Source: Tetrahymena thermophila SB210
Lineage: Eukaryota > Ciliophora > Oligohymenophorea > Hymenostomatida > Tetrahymenidae
Length of the DNA stretch: 64,000 nucleotides
Reading direction: 5' to 3'
Assembly: GCF_000189635.1 (NCBI RefSeq)
Contig: NW_002476507.1
Location: forward strand, 310,001-374,000
The notes under the pieces were generated by a model. It searched no databases, was not told the DNA's origin, and saw nothing but the letters and a program-made list of their open reading frames with translations. Position 1 is the stretch's first letter. Each line of letters begins with the position of its first letter. Position numbers and translations under genes: made by a program. Positions 25,285-37,839 of this stretch are shown in pieces.

Positions 25285-27647
25285 TCAATAATATTTTGAA
25301 TAGCGAGTTGTTTATGGTGATTTTTTAAATATTGATTTATTTTGATGTGTTTATTCTGATTTAAGATTAGGCAAAGAAGATCTTATATTTTAATATTTTG
25401 TTTTACTCAGGAGATCTTTTTATTAGGGACTTTTTAATGGTGAAGCTGGAGGTTCTATTCCATCTTCTTCTTTAAGTCTTTCCCATAATTAAGAAGCTGT
25501 AGAGCTGTTTGGTAAAGATATTGAGTTTTAAATAGGTTTTAATCCATTTATTACTTTTTTAGTTTACAAGCCTCTAGGAACCTTATTACTCAAAAATTCT
25601 AAATATACAGTATTATCAGAGGCTTAAATGTCCATTACATTTATTGGAATATTTATTGATTAGAATTTTTGGGTTGGCTTCTTAAGAGATTTTTCAAACC
25701 CTTTTCTATTTTCCTTTTCAATTAAAATATTTGATATAACTTTTTATTAAAATGACTCCCATTCTCTTTTTTCCCAATACATTTTTCTTATTTCTACGTT
25801 ATTAGGATATTTTTTTAAGTTTTTTCTGTGTTTCTCTAAGAACTCAGGAGGTATAATTTTTATAATATCATAAGAACTAATGTAATAAACCTCAGTTGGT
25901 ATTACTGTTATAATTGTGTAATCAAGTGGTTTGTTATATAGCAGAGAGTAGTCACCTACAACTGAATAATCGCCTAGCATTTAAAATATCAAAATTAATT
26001 TAATTTTTACTTACATTTTTAAAACAAATTTTTTAAAATTAACAAAAAATTTATCAAAGAATCAAAATTATTTTTACTTAATTCATCTATTTCTATCATA
26101 TCATTCATGTATTATTTCTTTTCAATTTCTTCAGTAGAAGGATCTTTGAAATCTCCCTTTATCCTCTAGCCAGAGTATCTGTTAACTCTAAAGTTGATAG
26201 ATCGATACACTTTAACTCTTCCTGACTTAACGAAAATAATTTAGCTTAGCTACTCTCCTTCATGAGCAATTATTTCATGAGAAGTATAATCTCGACTTTA
26301 CAATTTAGTGGTAAGCTCAATTAGTATTGATTGCTTGAGATTCTTAAAAAAGTCAATTTACTATAAAAAATCAATTTAATTGCTTAGATGCTAATTTTTT
26401 ATTTCCTATTTGATAATAAAGTTAATAAAAATTGCAATCATAATAATTTAAATTGTATTTACTTTTATATATGATTAAAAAATATTCTTTTCTAACACAA
26501 CTAAATACGTTTTTTCATTAGCTATGACTGTAGCAGTTCTTTATGAATCGTATATCAAAGCAATTTCACCAAATGTGTCTCCTTACTCAAGTTTAGCTAC
26601 TTCTTTCTATAAAAAATTGACTAAAAAATTGTTATTCTTTCATTATAAATAATTACAAGTTGCATAAAACTTTTATACTCAGTTGGTTCATCAATATAGA
26701 TAGTTACACTTCCATAGAGTATAATATAAAATGCATCACCATATTCTCCCTTAATTATTAAAAATAATAATTTTATAAAATATATACTTACTCTTTTTCT
26801 AATTGTCTTACCTACTTAAAAACAAACTATTTTTTCTCATACTATTTTATATAGAGGTTTCTGCAAATATCTATAAATTCAGGAATATCTTTGTATTTCT
26901 TTAAAAATGGTATTTTCTGTTTTATTAAAATTGGGTTTAGCAACTATTTATAATTCTTTAATTTCAATTTACTTAAATTTCTTTTGCAATCTTTTTACAA
27001 GTTTCATCTGACCTTAATTCAGAAGGTTAGCTTAACAATTATTTTAATTTTTCTGAGTTAGCTTATACTTTCAATGGATCTTCTTCTAAATGAGATTTAG
27101 CTATATTATATAATTTAAAAAATTTATTTTAAACAAGATTATGACTTCAATATTTACATAGCTGCTGATATGAAGCTATTTATTTAGATGATAATTTTTC
27201 TATGTGATTAAGGTCTTCATCACTTAATAAAATATTTTGCGACACTCTTATAGCTAGATTATTATAGTTGTTGTTGCTAGATTATTTAGAATCAGTATTT
27301 TGAGCCACCTTAAATGAGACTCTTCTGTTTGTTTAGCTTTAAATATTTTATTTGTTAGCTAAATTATTTAATTCAGAATTTTTTTCATTATTTTTTTCTT
27401 GATTATTTATGTTATTTTGAGTTGGAATGGATAGTAAAGTTTCTTTTGGTAATGAAGAACTACTTTTAATGTCAAAGAAGTTATTTTATTCTTTTTCTAG
27501 CTCTTTATTTGAAAGCAGGCTTGTTAGTGCATTAATTTTCTTTTCTTGCTCTTCCAAATCGAGCTGCTGCTCATTTTATTCGATATTTAAATCTCTATTA
27601 CTACTCAATTCATCTTTTTCTATATTTCTTTTTGACCTATTCTTCAT
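25285..27647 (-). CDS. Protein with tandem cyclic-nucleotide-binding domains
   Basis: Multi-exon gene of about 650-670 residues. The N-terminal 170 residues are Asn/Ser/Glu-rich and probably disordered. The first CNB domain (about 26850-26460) has the strand-turn GEYGDAFYIILYGSV and a canonical phosphate-binding cassette GEIALIYDSQRTATV whose Arg contacts the cyclic phosphate. The second CNB domain (about 26380-25800) reads IIFVKSGRVKVYRS and then GDYSVVGDYSLLYNKPLDYT, a poor cassette lacking the usual E and R, so it may not bind nucleotide. A Ser/Pro/Lys-rich tail follows to the stop. About six short introns are needed, for example donor after GAA TTA A near 26073 and acceptor before GC GAT TAT near 25970. 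No kinase or channel domain was found, so it is a stand-alone cAMP/cGMP sensor, possibly PKA-regulatory-like, though no RRxS pseudosubstrate was seen. Confidence 0.8.
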
Positions 27648-28570
27648 TTAATATTTGCAGTACGCTTTAAACTAATTTTTACTTGTATCTAAAAATTTGT
27701 TCAATATCAAAAAATTATAATTTAATTAAAACCAATAACATACAATAAGAGTAATTAAAATTAATGACTGTTCTTTAAAAGGATTATTCAATGAATATAT
27801 AATAACAATTGCAAAAAATCAGTAGTAATAATCAAAATAGAAAATATAAAATTATAAAATTGATTTTGTTCATATTTTCTTAAAGATTTTTTAAAATTTA
27901 TATATAGCTTGGATATAATATTTTAAATCCTCTATTTTTCAAAAAATATTTTTAGCGACATTAAAAAAATAAACTTCAAACATGTAAAAATACCTAAAAA
28001 AACTATAATCATTTTAGATTCAGATTTTTTATTCAAAATAAAGTAACTTCTCCCAATCAATCAATAGTAAGACTAATAAAAAAAAAAAGTTAGTTTGAAA
28101 AAAGTTTATATAAATTTTTCAATTATTTGATTAGAATTTCAATTAAATAATATAAATTTAATTCACTAAAAAATAAAATTTAAAAATAACTAAGTATTTA
28201 GCTTGTAAATTATATTAAATTTATAAATGTAATAGATAGGAAGTTTTATTAAACGATATGTGTATATAAATTTAGATATTATTTAATTGATAAATAATTA
28301 GATAGGTGCTCTGAAATATTATTTTAGTCTCATTTATCTTTGTTCTGAGAAGTTGTAAATAAAAAACTATAACTACAATTTGGTTATATTAAATATCAAT
28401 TTATTATAATAGTAGCATCAATGAATACATTTAAGTTGATTAGGTTTTTTGTAAAAATAATAGTAAAATTATTGTGAAGATTCGTAGCTAGGATTCCTTT
28501 TTTTTACAATAATTTTCAAAATAAAATAATTTATTTATTTATTGTTCATGATTGATTACTTGCAAAAAAT
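27648..28570. other. AT-rich intergenic spacer
   Basis: 5' flank of the cyclic-nucleotide-binding gene and 3' flank of the sorting nexin gene. Nothing coding or structured was recognised. Confidence 0.6.
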
Positions 28571-31338
28571 TCATTTATTTAATTAAACATATATTTATTT
28601 ATTCATATCAGAAAACAATTTTAATGCATCGCTTATTTTTTACCTTTATATTTCTATAAAAGTTAAAAGTTCTTTTGAAAGCTTCAGCTAAATTTGCTTA
28701 ATTGTATCTTCTGACTATTAGAATTTTTCATTCAATTTTTCAAGTTCTCTTTTAGCCTCAGATGAATCACTTCTGTTATTGTTCTGCTCATGAACTTTGT
28801 TAAATTTAGAGACTTTCATATTTTTTAGAATATACCTTTCCTATATTTTATTCTTCAATACTTATTAAGCTACTTTTGCTGATTCTATAAAGTTGTGAAT
28901 GATCCTGAACTCTTATAGAACTTTATGCTTTTCTTAGATCTCAACTTTCACTTTATTTTAGTGATCTAAAATTTCAGACTTGAAATTCTTTAAAATTTCT
29001 AATAGAGTGTCATTTTAGGGTTGTTCACGTAAGTCATTTTCTGAATAAAAGTTTCTTTCCAACTACTCAATTGCATTAAGTTGCTCATTGTCATATTTGA
29101 TGTCATTATTCAAGAATTCAATTATTTTATTTACTTGCTAGCCTAATTAATTAACTTATTCCATTTTAGAATCTACATCGCTAGTATCAACTTCGTTATC
29201 TCCTAACTTAAAAAATTCATTAAGTGTTATTTTCATCTTTGCTTCAGTGTAATCTCTCCATTCAGAAAAATCAGTATCTTAAACATTTGCTACCATCTTT
29301 TTAACCCATTCTACATATGAGAACTATGTATCAGCTGGTGGAATGAATTGCTTCTCTTCTAAGAAAGATGTTAGAACTTTATCATGCCTAAGAATTTCAT
29401 TTTGCAAGTAAAGATTTAGATAATTTTCTAAATCTATCTATCTTTGATCTAATTGCTACTGCTCCTGCTTTCCTTAATTATTTTTTTATTTTAAAGTTAG
29501 TTTTAATACATTTTACTTGATAATTTTACCTATATATTATCCTATTGCTATGCTTGTCATATTCGTGCTTGGTAAGATAGGTTTTATAATTCCGTAGTAA
29601 TCAACACTATTTTCAAAGTATTCGTGCAACGCCCTAAAATTGTTATATCTTCTTTCTACTGTAATTTTTCTACCATCAACAGTTGTTTCTATGTAATAAA
29701 GAGTATATTGCTTTATATAATTTTCGTACTCATTTCTGTGTCCTGTTATTTTAACTCTCTTTATGTTTTTTTCTTTCTTTACTTTAGATTTATTTAATAT
29801 GTTATCTTCTCTATTAGATTTAAAAAAATCAAAGGCGTGCTAAATCTATTTCTAATCATCTTTTTAAAATACTTGGCTTACAGATTTTATAAGCTTTTAA
29901 TCTTCATCATCTAACTCTTTTTACTTCTAGTCTTCAATAATAAATCTCTATTAATTTTCCTCAATTGATTATTTTTATACTTTTTCTGTATTTTAAAATG
30001 CTTTTTATTCAAAAAATGGCTGTTAAGGCTATTCTTTCTATTCATAAACTGAGTTTACATTGCCATCATTATGTTCAGAATATATATCAGGTTCTTAATT
30101 GAATTCGCTTTAATTATAGAAATAAAAAAACTCAAAATAACATCTATTTTAACTTAATCATGAAATTAATCTTACAAATAAATTTAAGGTTACTATGGAA
30201 GATTTTGATTAGAAAATATATCAAATTATTTAACTTCAGAAATATTTTCTCTTTATTCATTTTCTTTTTCTTGAATAGCTGAAAAACTCTCTGGTTAACT
30301 CTTTTAATCATTTAACTTAACTTTAGAAATTCCATTTTAATTGATAAAAGATTGATCTTTATCTTTTTATAAAGCATTTTTATCCTAATTTATAGAAAAA
30401 TCTCCATTTTCATGTTTATTATTATTAACTTGTTATTCATTCTCTTTCATCTCTTTTAATATAGATTTTAAATCCTCAGCTTATTCTTTTCCGAAAGTTA
30501 AAAGCCTGCAGTCTCTTATATTATAATTTAAATTTATATTCTGCTGACCTTATTAATTTGCATTCTTTTTATTATAATCCTGCTAATTTACTTCCTTTTA
30601 TTCTTCTTGCTCTTCATGCTCTCCATCTTATTTTTTTTAATTTTGTTCATTTTCTTAAATATTTACTGGCGAATTTGAATTTTTGCCAACCTAATTTAAA
30701 ACGGCTTGATCTTTTAGGTTATTTTATGATGACTAAAAACTACTAAAATTCATGTCATTTACGCTTACATTTGACTAGTGTAAAAAAGAATTATTTAATT
30801 CTATTTATTTATCTATTTTTTTTTCTTCCTACTCAACTATTTCCTGAGAATTTTCTTTTACAGATTTAGAAATTAACTCGCTAACTTTTCTTCCATTCGA
30901 CTAATTATCTATATTTTATTTATTTTCTTCTAAATCTTCAATATTGTTTAGATTATGGTCTTTTTATTTTAATTCATCTTTTTAGTGTATGCTGCCTGAT
31001 TTTTCTTAGGAATCAGAACCTTTTTTAGATTCTTTTAAGTGAGCCAAAGGAAGCTCCTTTTGTATTTGAGTAATTTCATCTGTTTCACTTCCACCATTCT
31101 AAATCAATGCTACATACTTCATTAAATAGAATAAACCAGTTAAATCCATTTGGTTAGATTCTTTAGAAACTAAGAATCCTTTACCTACTATCTCCTTAGC
31201 TTATGAACTACTAATTTATGCTCTGCTTGTGATAAACTTAATTAACTTATCTTTAGATAGGTAGTTGTTTTGCTAAAGCTTTGAGTAAATCTTTTGATAC
31301 CTTTTTTTTTCATCAGCACTTAACCAAAGCTTATCCAT
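28571..31338 (-). CDS. Sorting nexin with N-terminal EH-like domain (EH-PX-BAR)
   Basis: Two exons (31338-30176, 30107-28571) give 899 residues. Residues 1 to about 95 look like an EH domain: LWLSADEKKRYQKIYSKL at the start and LFYLMKYVALIQNG at the end, the fold that binds NPF peptides in endocytic proteins. A long Gln/Glu/Asn-rich linker follows. The PX domain (about 29730-29400) has the phosphoinositide-binding RRYNNF motif and a later RQIDLENYLN helix. The C-terminal 280 residues are long charged helices typical of a SNX BAR domain, ending LSKELLTFIEIQRQK. The product should bind PI3P-rich endosomal membrane, sense or induce curvature and act in retromer-type or recycling sorting. This is inference from the PX-BAR family. 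The EH fusion is unusual. Confidence 0.82.
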
Positions 31339-32587
31339 TCCTATTATTATTTTTATTTGCCTTTTCTACTATGTCAAATACTTTTTGTGTATTTATCTCT
31401 AATTTTTCCTTGCTACTACAATTTGTGAATGATGTTTAATTTTTATTTTAAATTTTTGCTAATATTCTTGATAACAAAAAGCTTTCTTATCAATAATCAA
31501 AACGAAAAAAACTTTTATCAAAAACAAATTGTTATTTTTTCTTTTTTTGATATTAAAATCAAAATATGATAAGGAATATGAAAACTAATAACTAAATAGC
31601 CACATTAATGAGTGTATTTCATATAAATTAAACATGAAATTTTTATCGTTCAAGTAATATGATAATATTTAATAATTAATTCTCCTGATCTCTTTTCAAT
31701 TTAATATTCTAAATTTAATTTGAAAATCAAAATTAGTTAAAATTATTTTTTTATTTAACAAAAAATTTATCACAATAGCTATCATTCAAAATCAAATAAT
31801 TAATTTGAAATAAAATATAATAAACAAACATAATTAGATGTTAGACTATGAATAAAGCATTTTATATATCCCATAAAAATTATATTTTGCAACAATTATT
31901 TCAAAAAAGCATTTTTATAAATAAAATAATGTTAAAATTTTATTTTTTTGGTTTAAATATGATCTAATATTGTTTTTAAAAAAAGAACTTAAGGTATTGG
32001 TATTTATATAATAAAAATTATATTTTAATATAACTAACCTTACATAAATTTATAAGTTTCATTATAATTTTAAAAAAATCTCAAAAAAATAAATTAAAAA
32101 TGATTTTGGTATTATTGTAGTTTTTTAATGTTATTTATAAATGAGAACATATTATTCTGAACAGATTTATTCACTAAACTACCTTAAAAAATATAGATTA
32201 ACTTATTTTTAATTTTAATTATTTATTAATGTATTAAAATCATTTAATATAGATTGGATTTTAAACAAAGCAATTAATTTTCATGTAAGCAATAAATATT
32301 TCTGATGTGATAGATAATCTATATTAAGTCAGTATGTTTGGCTTTTAGAGAAATTAGAAACTTAAGAGAATAATACCTTATTTAATCTTATACTTTTTAG
32401 ATTAATATAATCTTTTTGTTTAACAGATGTAAATCAGCTCTATAAACATTAAATCAAATCTGATTTACACTCCTAGATTATAATATATAAACTCTAAAAT
32501 TTGCTTTTATATCACAGACAATTTATTTTAAAAACTATTCTTATTAACAAATAAAAACAAAAAAAAGTAAATTTTTCTTAATTTAAG
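31339..32587. other. AT-rich divergent intergenic spacer
   Basis: Shared 5' region of the sorting nexin gene (minus) and the first lipase gene (plus). No coding or RNA feature was seen. Confidence 0.6.
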
Positions 32588-33727
32588 ATGCATTGCTTTA
32601 AAAAACCTTTGATTGGATTGATAATCTCTATTTTGACTTATCTGATAATTTTTTTCGAAAGTGAAGAAGAAAAATATCTTAAACTACCTATTGACTCAAG
32701 GCTCAGAAAACTAAATTATCCTATTTAAAGACATCATATTATCACTGATGACAATTTTAATATAACTGTATTTAGGCTTGGGAAAAAAGGATCATATTAA
32801 TTTAATTAAGGAAAACCTGTTGTTTTTGTTCCTTAATTTTTAAACTGTATAGATAGTTATGTATTAAATGAAGAACACTTATCTCCTGCTCTAGTACTTG
32901 CAAACTATGGATTTGATGTTTGGCTTATGAGTACTAGGGGAGGAGATTACTCTCCTAATGATGGGAAGGGCTCAGATTTTTCTTTTCATGAATATGGATA
33001 CTATGACTTAAGTAAGACTTTCGAATACATTTATTTGTTTAATCCTCAAAATATTAGTGCAATTGGTCATTCTTAAGGAGGTAATACCATTTTAGTAGGA
33101 CTAGCTGAAAGAAGATTGAAAAATGCTCATAAAATGATAATTTATGGAGGTGGTATATATGGCTAACACGCTTAAGGCTTATTTCCATTACTAATTAACT
33201 CTCCATTTGTTGAAATTTTATCTAAGTTTACAGATAAAATTAATATTGGTCCAAGTAGATTTCTTTTTTATTTAACTAAGCACTTCCATTTTGTATCCAG
33301 ATTATTCTTTCATTATGTTATTGACACTTTAGAGAGTGATATGAATGTTAATTATCTATATCGTTTTGCTAAGAGATCACCTTAACCTACAACAATTTAA
33401 AATATTTTACATTACAAATAAATGTTCGTCAATGGTGTTTTTAGAAGATTTGACTATGGACCTGAAAAAAATTTATAAAAATATGGGTAACTTGAAGCCC
33501 CTTTGTATAATCTAAATTAAATACAAGAGAGTATTCATCTTATATATGGAACTCATGATGTACTTGTGAGGTAACCAGATGCATAAAAATTTTACTAAGA
33601 ACTTAAGAAAACTTAAGCCAAAAATGTTACTATTAGCGAATATCCTTAAATGGGTCATATTAGTTTTATACTAGATAAGAGAGCATAATTTTTAAAAGAA
33701 ATAATTTCTATCATTGAGGATGATTGA
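32588..33727 (+). CDS. Acid-lipase-like alpha/beta hydrolase, copy 1
   Basis: Single exon, 379 residues. Residues 7-23 form a hydrophobic signal peptide or signal anchor (PLIGLIISILTYLIIFF), so the product enters the secretory or lysosomal route. The alpha/beta-hydrolase features of the LIPA/gastric-lipase group are visible: VVFVPQFLNCIDSYV near the oxyanion strand, the lipase-type STRGGDYSPN, nucleophile elbow GHSQGG with Ser162, Asp in YGTHDVLV and the catalytic His in GHISF. The elbow Gln is encoded by TAA (33074-33076), so the gene makes sense only in the ciliate code. Expected to hydrolyse triacylglycerol or sterol esters in an acidic compartment; the substrate is inferred. Its tandem paralogue begins 832 bp downstream on the same strand. 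Confidence 0.88.
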
Positions 33728-34559
33728 AAACTTTAATAAAAAAATGAAAAATTTTCAAAAGAGGATGATTGAAAACATTCATAACAAATAGTATAAAATT
33801 TTCAAATACTTTAATAAATATTGTTTCAAAAATAATTTATATTTACATTTTTTAAAATTCATTTCTTATTTGTTTCATGTTTATATTTGTTTATTTATTT
33901 AAAAAATATAACATCTTTAGGAATAATTGGGAAGTCAATTTAAACTGTTTTTTTAAGATAAAAATACTTTGATTAATTTTAAAAAAATGTTTGTCAAAAT
34001 AAAATAATTAAAAACCTAAATTCTGAAATTTATTTATTTTAGATCAACTTTATCATATCTACCGATTTGACTATTTTTAAAATAAACTAAGACAGGCAGA
34101 TACTTTTATTATTTTTAAAATAATTTATTGTAAAGTTAAAAACATAAGATAATAATATTAAATTTATTTTTTAATAATGATTTTATTTGTTTCTTTTATA
34201 TTATAAAATTTTTATATTTGTCAATTTAAAAAAAATTTTTTCATCAAACTTACATAAAAATTATTTTCTGTTTTTCAAAGAAAATTATTTATTTTTAGAA
34301 AAATAGATCAAATCAGTTTACAATTTAATGATGAAATCAAAGCAAAATTTAAAGAATTGATGACTCAGTTACAATGAATATCTGACAGAAACCTCACATC
34401 ACAATTTAAGAATACGACTTTAATCTTCAAGGATGATTATGCCTAAATAGCGTTTAGTATTACGTCACTTTTCTTTTTAATTATATATATATAATTTAAA
34501 TTTTATAAATGAGTTGAATAATTAATTATCAAAGAAAATTGAGTAAACACTAATTTTAA
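33728..34559. other. Spacer between tandem lipase genes
   Basis: AT-rich. A slightly GC-richer stretch at about 34310-34450 shows no open frame with a coding look and no similarity to either lipase. Confidence 0.55.
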
Positions 34560-35702
34560 ATGAGCTATATCAAAAAATCAGTAAAAGGAATTTTGATTTC
34601 TATATTTTTCTATCTGATGTTCATTTATGAAAGCGAAGAAGAGCTTTTTTGGAAGAAGCCTATCGATGAGAGGCTCAGGCTTTAGCTTTATCCTGTAGAA
34701 CGTCACTACATATTGACAGAAGATAAATTCAACATAACTCTCTTTAGGGTTGGTAAGAAAGGATTAAGTTAAGTTAGTACCAGAGGTAAACCTGTTATAT
34801 TCGTGCCTCAATTTCTGAACTGCATAGATACATATGTGTCAAATGAGGATCATCTAGCGCCAGCACTTGTATTTGCTAATCAGGGATTTGATGTATGGTT
34901 GATGAGCCAAAGAGGTGGAGAGTATTCTCCAAATGAAGATAGATAAGATGGGTTTTCTTTTCATGAAATAGGATATTTTGACCTTCCTAAATCATATGAA
35001 TATATTTATTCACTTAATCCTTAAAATATAACAGCAGTTGGGCATTCATAAGGAGGCAATACAATTTTTGTCTCATTGACTGAGAAAAGATTAAAAAATG
35101 TACATAAAATAATAATGTTTGCTCCTGGCCCTTTTGCCAAGAATGCTACAGGCTTGATTCCATATTTTGTAAGCTCTCGTTTTGTGGATATTTTAGCTAA
35201 ATACACCGATAGAATAAACCTTACTCCCAGTAAGTATCTATTTAAGCTTTGCAAATACTTCCATCTTCCCTCTAAACTATTTTTAACTACAGTAACTGAC
35301 ACATGGGAAAGTGATATGAATATAGCAAAGCTATATTAATACACAAAGCATTCCCCATAGCCCTAATCAATAAAAAATCTTTTACATTTAAAATAATTAT
35401 TGATAAAAGGTTAATTTTATAAATATGATTATGGCTAAGAGTAAAATTTGAAAATCTATGGTTAAGAAGAAGCTCCTCTTTATGATTTGCTTTCAATCAC
35501 AGAAAGTATTCATCTATTTTATGGTCCTCATGATATATTAACTAGGTATCCAGATAATATTGAGCTTTATGAAATTTTGAAAAAAAGCTAAGCAAAAAAC
35601 GTTACTTTTAGTTATTATCCTACCGTAGGTCACGTTAGTTTTATATTAGATTCAAAAGCTGAGTTTTTATAAGAAATGATTAAGATAATTGAAGAAGATT
35701 GA
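34560..35702 (+). CDS. Acid-lipase-like alpha/beta hydrolase, copy 2
   Basis: Single exon, 380 residues, collinear with copy 1 from end to end. It has the N-terminal hydrophobic segment (GILISIFFYLMFIYE-like), VIFVPQFLNCIDTYV, MSQRGGEYSPN, nucleophile elbow GHSQGG (Gln again encoded by TAA, 35050-35052), GPHDIL in place of GTHDVL for the catalytic Asp, and GHVSF for the His. All triad residues are intact, so both copies should be active. GC is higher than in copy 1 and synonymous codons differ widely, so the duplication is not recent. Secreted or lysosomal lipase activity is inferred from the family. Confidence 0.88.
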
Positions 35703-37092
35703 ATTAAAATCATGGTTAAAAAACTTGATTTTATTAAAAATTTTGATGAAAATAAAATCAATTGTTTAATTAAAATATTTTTTATAAAAATGAAAACTAT
35801 TTCTGATTTTTTTTTTATATTTTATTTAAAGAACTTTAGGTTTCTTTTTTTGTATTTTTATTAATCATCATTTATTAATATCTTTATTAGTAAATATCTT
35901 TAAGTTGCAAATATGTAAAATGTTTGATATTAAATGAAATATTTTAAATTAGTTCTATTATTAGAGAGTTACTTTTTAAATACATTATATGAAAATTAAG
36001 ATTATTTGACAACAAGTGATTAATAAAAAGGGAAATAATAGAAGTACTATTTTATTAAAGGAATATATGAACCTACATTAATTAAATTTTTTGATATTCA
36101 AAATGCATTTATTTTTAAACTCTAAAAAAAGTGTTTACCTTTTATCAAATCCCATAAATATATATTGTTATATTTAAATAAATATTTTATAAAGAAGTCT
36201 AGTTCTATTTTAAAGGAGTTACTTTTTAAATACATTCTAAATCAAGTAAAAACAATTGATTAATAAAGAGTGAAGTAATAGAAGTATAATTTCTAAAAAG
36301 GATATTTATCAATCATTAATTAAATTTGTGAATCTTGTATATGTATTTATTTTTCAAATTCACAAAAAAAAAATTGAACTTTTCATATGAAATCATATTA
36401 TTTAAATAAATATTTTATAAAGAAGTCTAGTTCTATTTTAAAGGAGTTACTTTTTAAATACATTCTAAATCAAGTAAAAACAATTGATTAATAAAGAGTG
36501 AAGTAATAGAAGTATAATTTCTAAAAAGGATATTTATCAATCATTAATTAAATTTGTGAATCTTGTATATGTATTTATTTTTCAAATTCACAAAAAAAAA
36601 ATTGAACTTTTCATATGAAATCATATTATATTACCCAATGATATAAAGAAATATTCTAATATTACTAACTAAAAATTTTCTAAAAAAATATTGAAAATTG
36701 AACTTAATTGTCTTGTAATTATAGTAATTAGAAGCATAAAGGAAGATAACTTTGCTAAAATTAATTTTTTTTTCTTAGTCAAAAAGCTAATGACAGTAGC
36801 ATATTGGTCCTTCTAATACTTATTACTGCTAACTTAGATTAAACACAGATGTTTGATTTTCTGTTAATTAAATTGAAAGAAAGCGGGGGAAATAATTGAA
36901 CCTCTATTTTTTTGAAAAAATATAAAATAAGAATATTGCAATAATATTTATTATTCAATTAGATATAAAAAAGATAGAAAGCTATAATAAAAAATATATA
37001 CATAAATAAATTTGAAATTCTAACCACCAAGATAAATCATATAAATAAATAAGAAAGAAAGAGATAGCATTGCTAAACTAATAAATTTAAAA
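35703..37092. other. Spacer dominated by a tandem repeat
   Basis: Contains the 228-bp repeat array described separately. The remainder, 36640-37092, is AT-rich and provides the 5' flank of the secreted-protein gene. No coding sequence was accepted. Confidence 0.6.
35951..36632. repeat. Three-unit tandem repeat, last two units identical (228 bp)
   Basis: Units 2 (about 36173-36400) and 3 (about 36401-36628) appear identical base for base at an offset of 228. Unit 1 (about 35951-36172) is clearly related (same AGTTCTATT start, same GAGTTACTTTTTAAATACATT block, same TGATTAATAAA block) but diverged with small indels. Noncoding. Confidence 0.9.
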
Positions 37093-37839
37093 ATGTCTAG
37101 CCTAAAGATTCTTGTTCCTCTAGTCCTTTTAGCAGTCAGCGTCAATTGCATGACTAAGCAATTATAGCTCACATAAAATGAAAAAAATATTATTTTGGAA
37201 GCAGCCCAATCCGCCGAACCACTCTAAAAAGATGAATTAAAAAGTCTATTTATCGATGTAATAATTAGAACCATGGTAAATATTATTTATAGTTAATCTT
37301 AACATCTTTTGTTAATCTATTTTCTGTTAATTAAATATCTAGTAAAACTATAACTGGTAATCTGATACCTTCCCTTAAATGTTTTCTGAAGAAATAGTAG
37401 CTTCACTTTTAGGAGATTAAAAAGAAGTACAAAATTTAATCAAAATAATTGTTTGTTGTTAATCTTTTAAATTATAAAATAGTCAATTTCAGCTAAAGAT
37501 TTGGAAACTTTTGTCGAAGAAGGCTAGTTCTCAAAAATTTATTAGAATTATTTTAAAAGGGTTGTTTCTTTCTTGGCTAAATCATTAGGTAATTATAAAT
37601 TAAATAGCAGTTTTAAGCTATATTTTTCAAAAAGCATTATAAAAAAATACATAAGTTAATTGTTAAATAAAATGATTGATGTTTAGATTAGCTTAGTAGG
37701 GAATCAGTATTAATCAATTTTATATATATTAATAGAACAAGACTAAGCCGATTTAGAAGAAAATTTTGAAATCTACAGTTTAAGCTTTGACACTTACTAC
37801 ATTTTGAACTATTCTATCCCTAAAGCTAATATTGTTTGA
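37093..37839 (+). CDS. Small secreted protein, unknown
   Basis: Four exons (37093-37275, 37343-37450, 37483-37588, 37697-37839) give 179 residues with all phases closing. The second intron is only 32 bp. Residues 1-19 are a clear cleavable signal peptide (LKILVPLVLLAVSVNC with cleavage near VNC-M). The mature part is acidic, mostly helical and Cys-free, with segments such as SISAKDLETFVEEG and LIEQDQADLEENFEIYS. No catalytic motif, repeat or membrane span is seen. It resembles the many short secreted proteins of ciliates but no named family is recognised. Confidence 0.7.

Noticed and set aside
35021..35496. Minus-strand frames over the second lipase
   Set aside because: The plus strand is an uninterrupted lipase with an intact catalytic triad; the minus frames are shadows.
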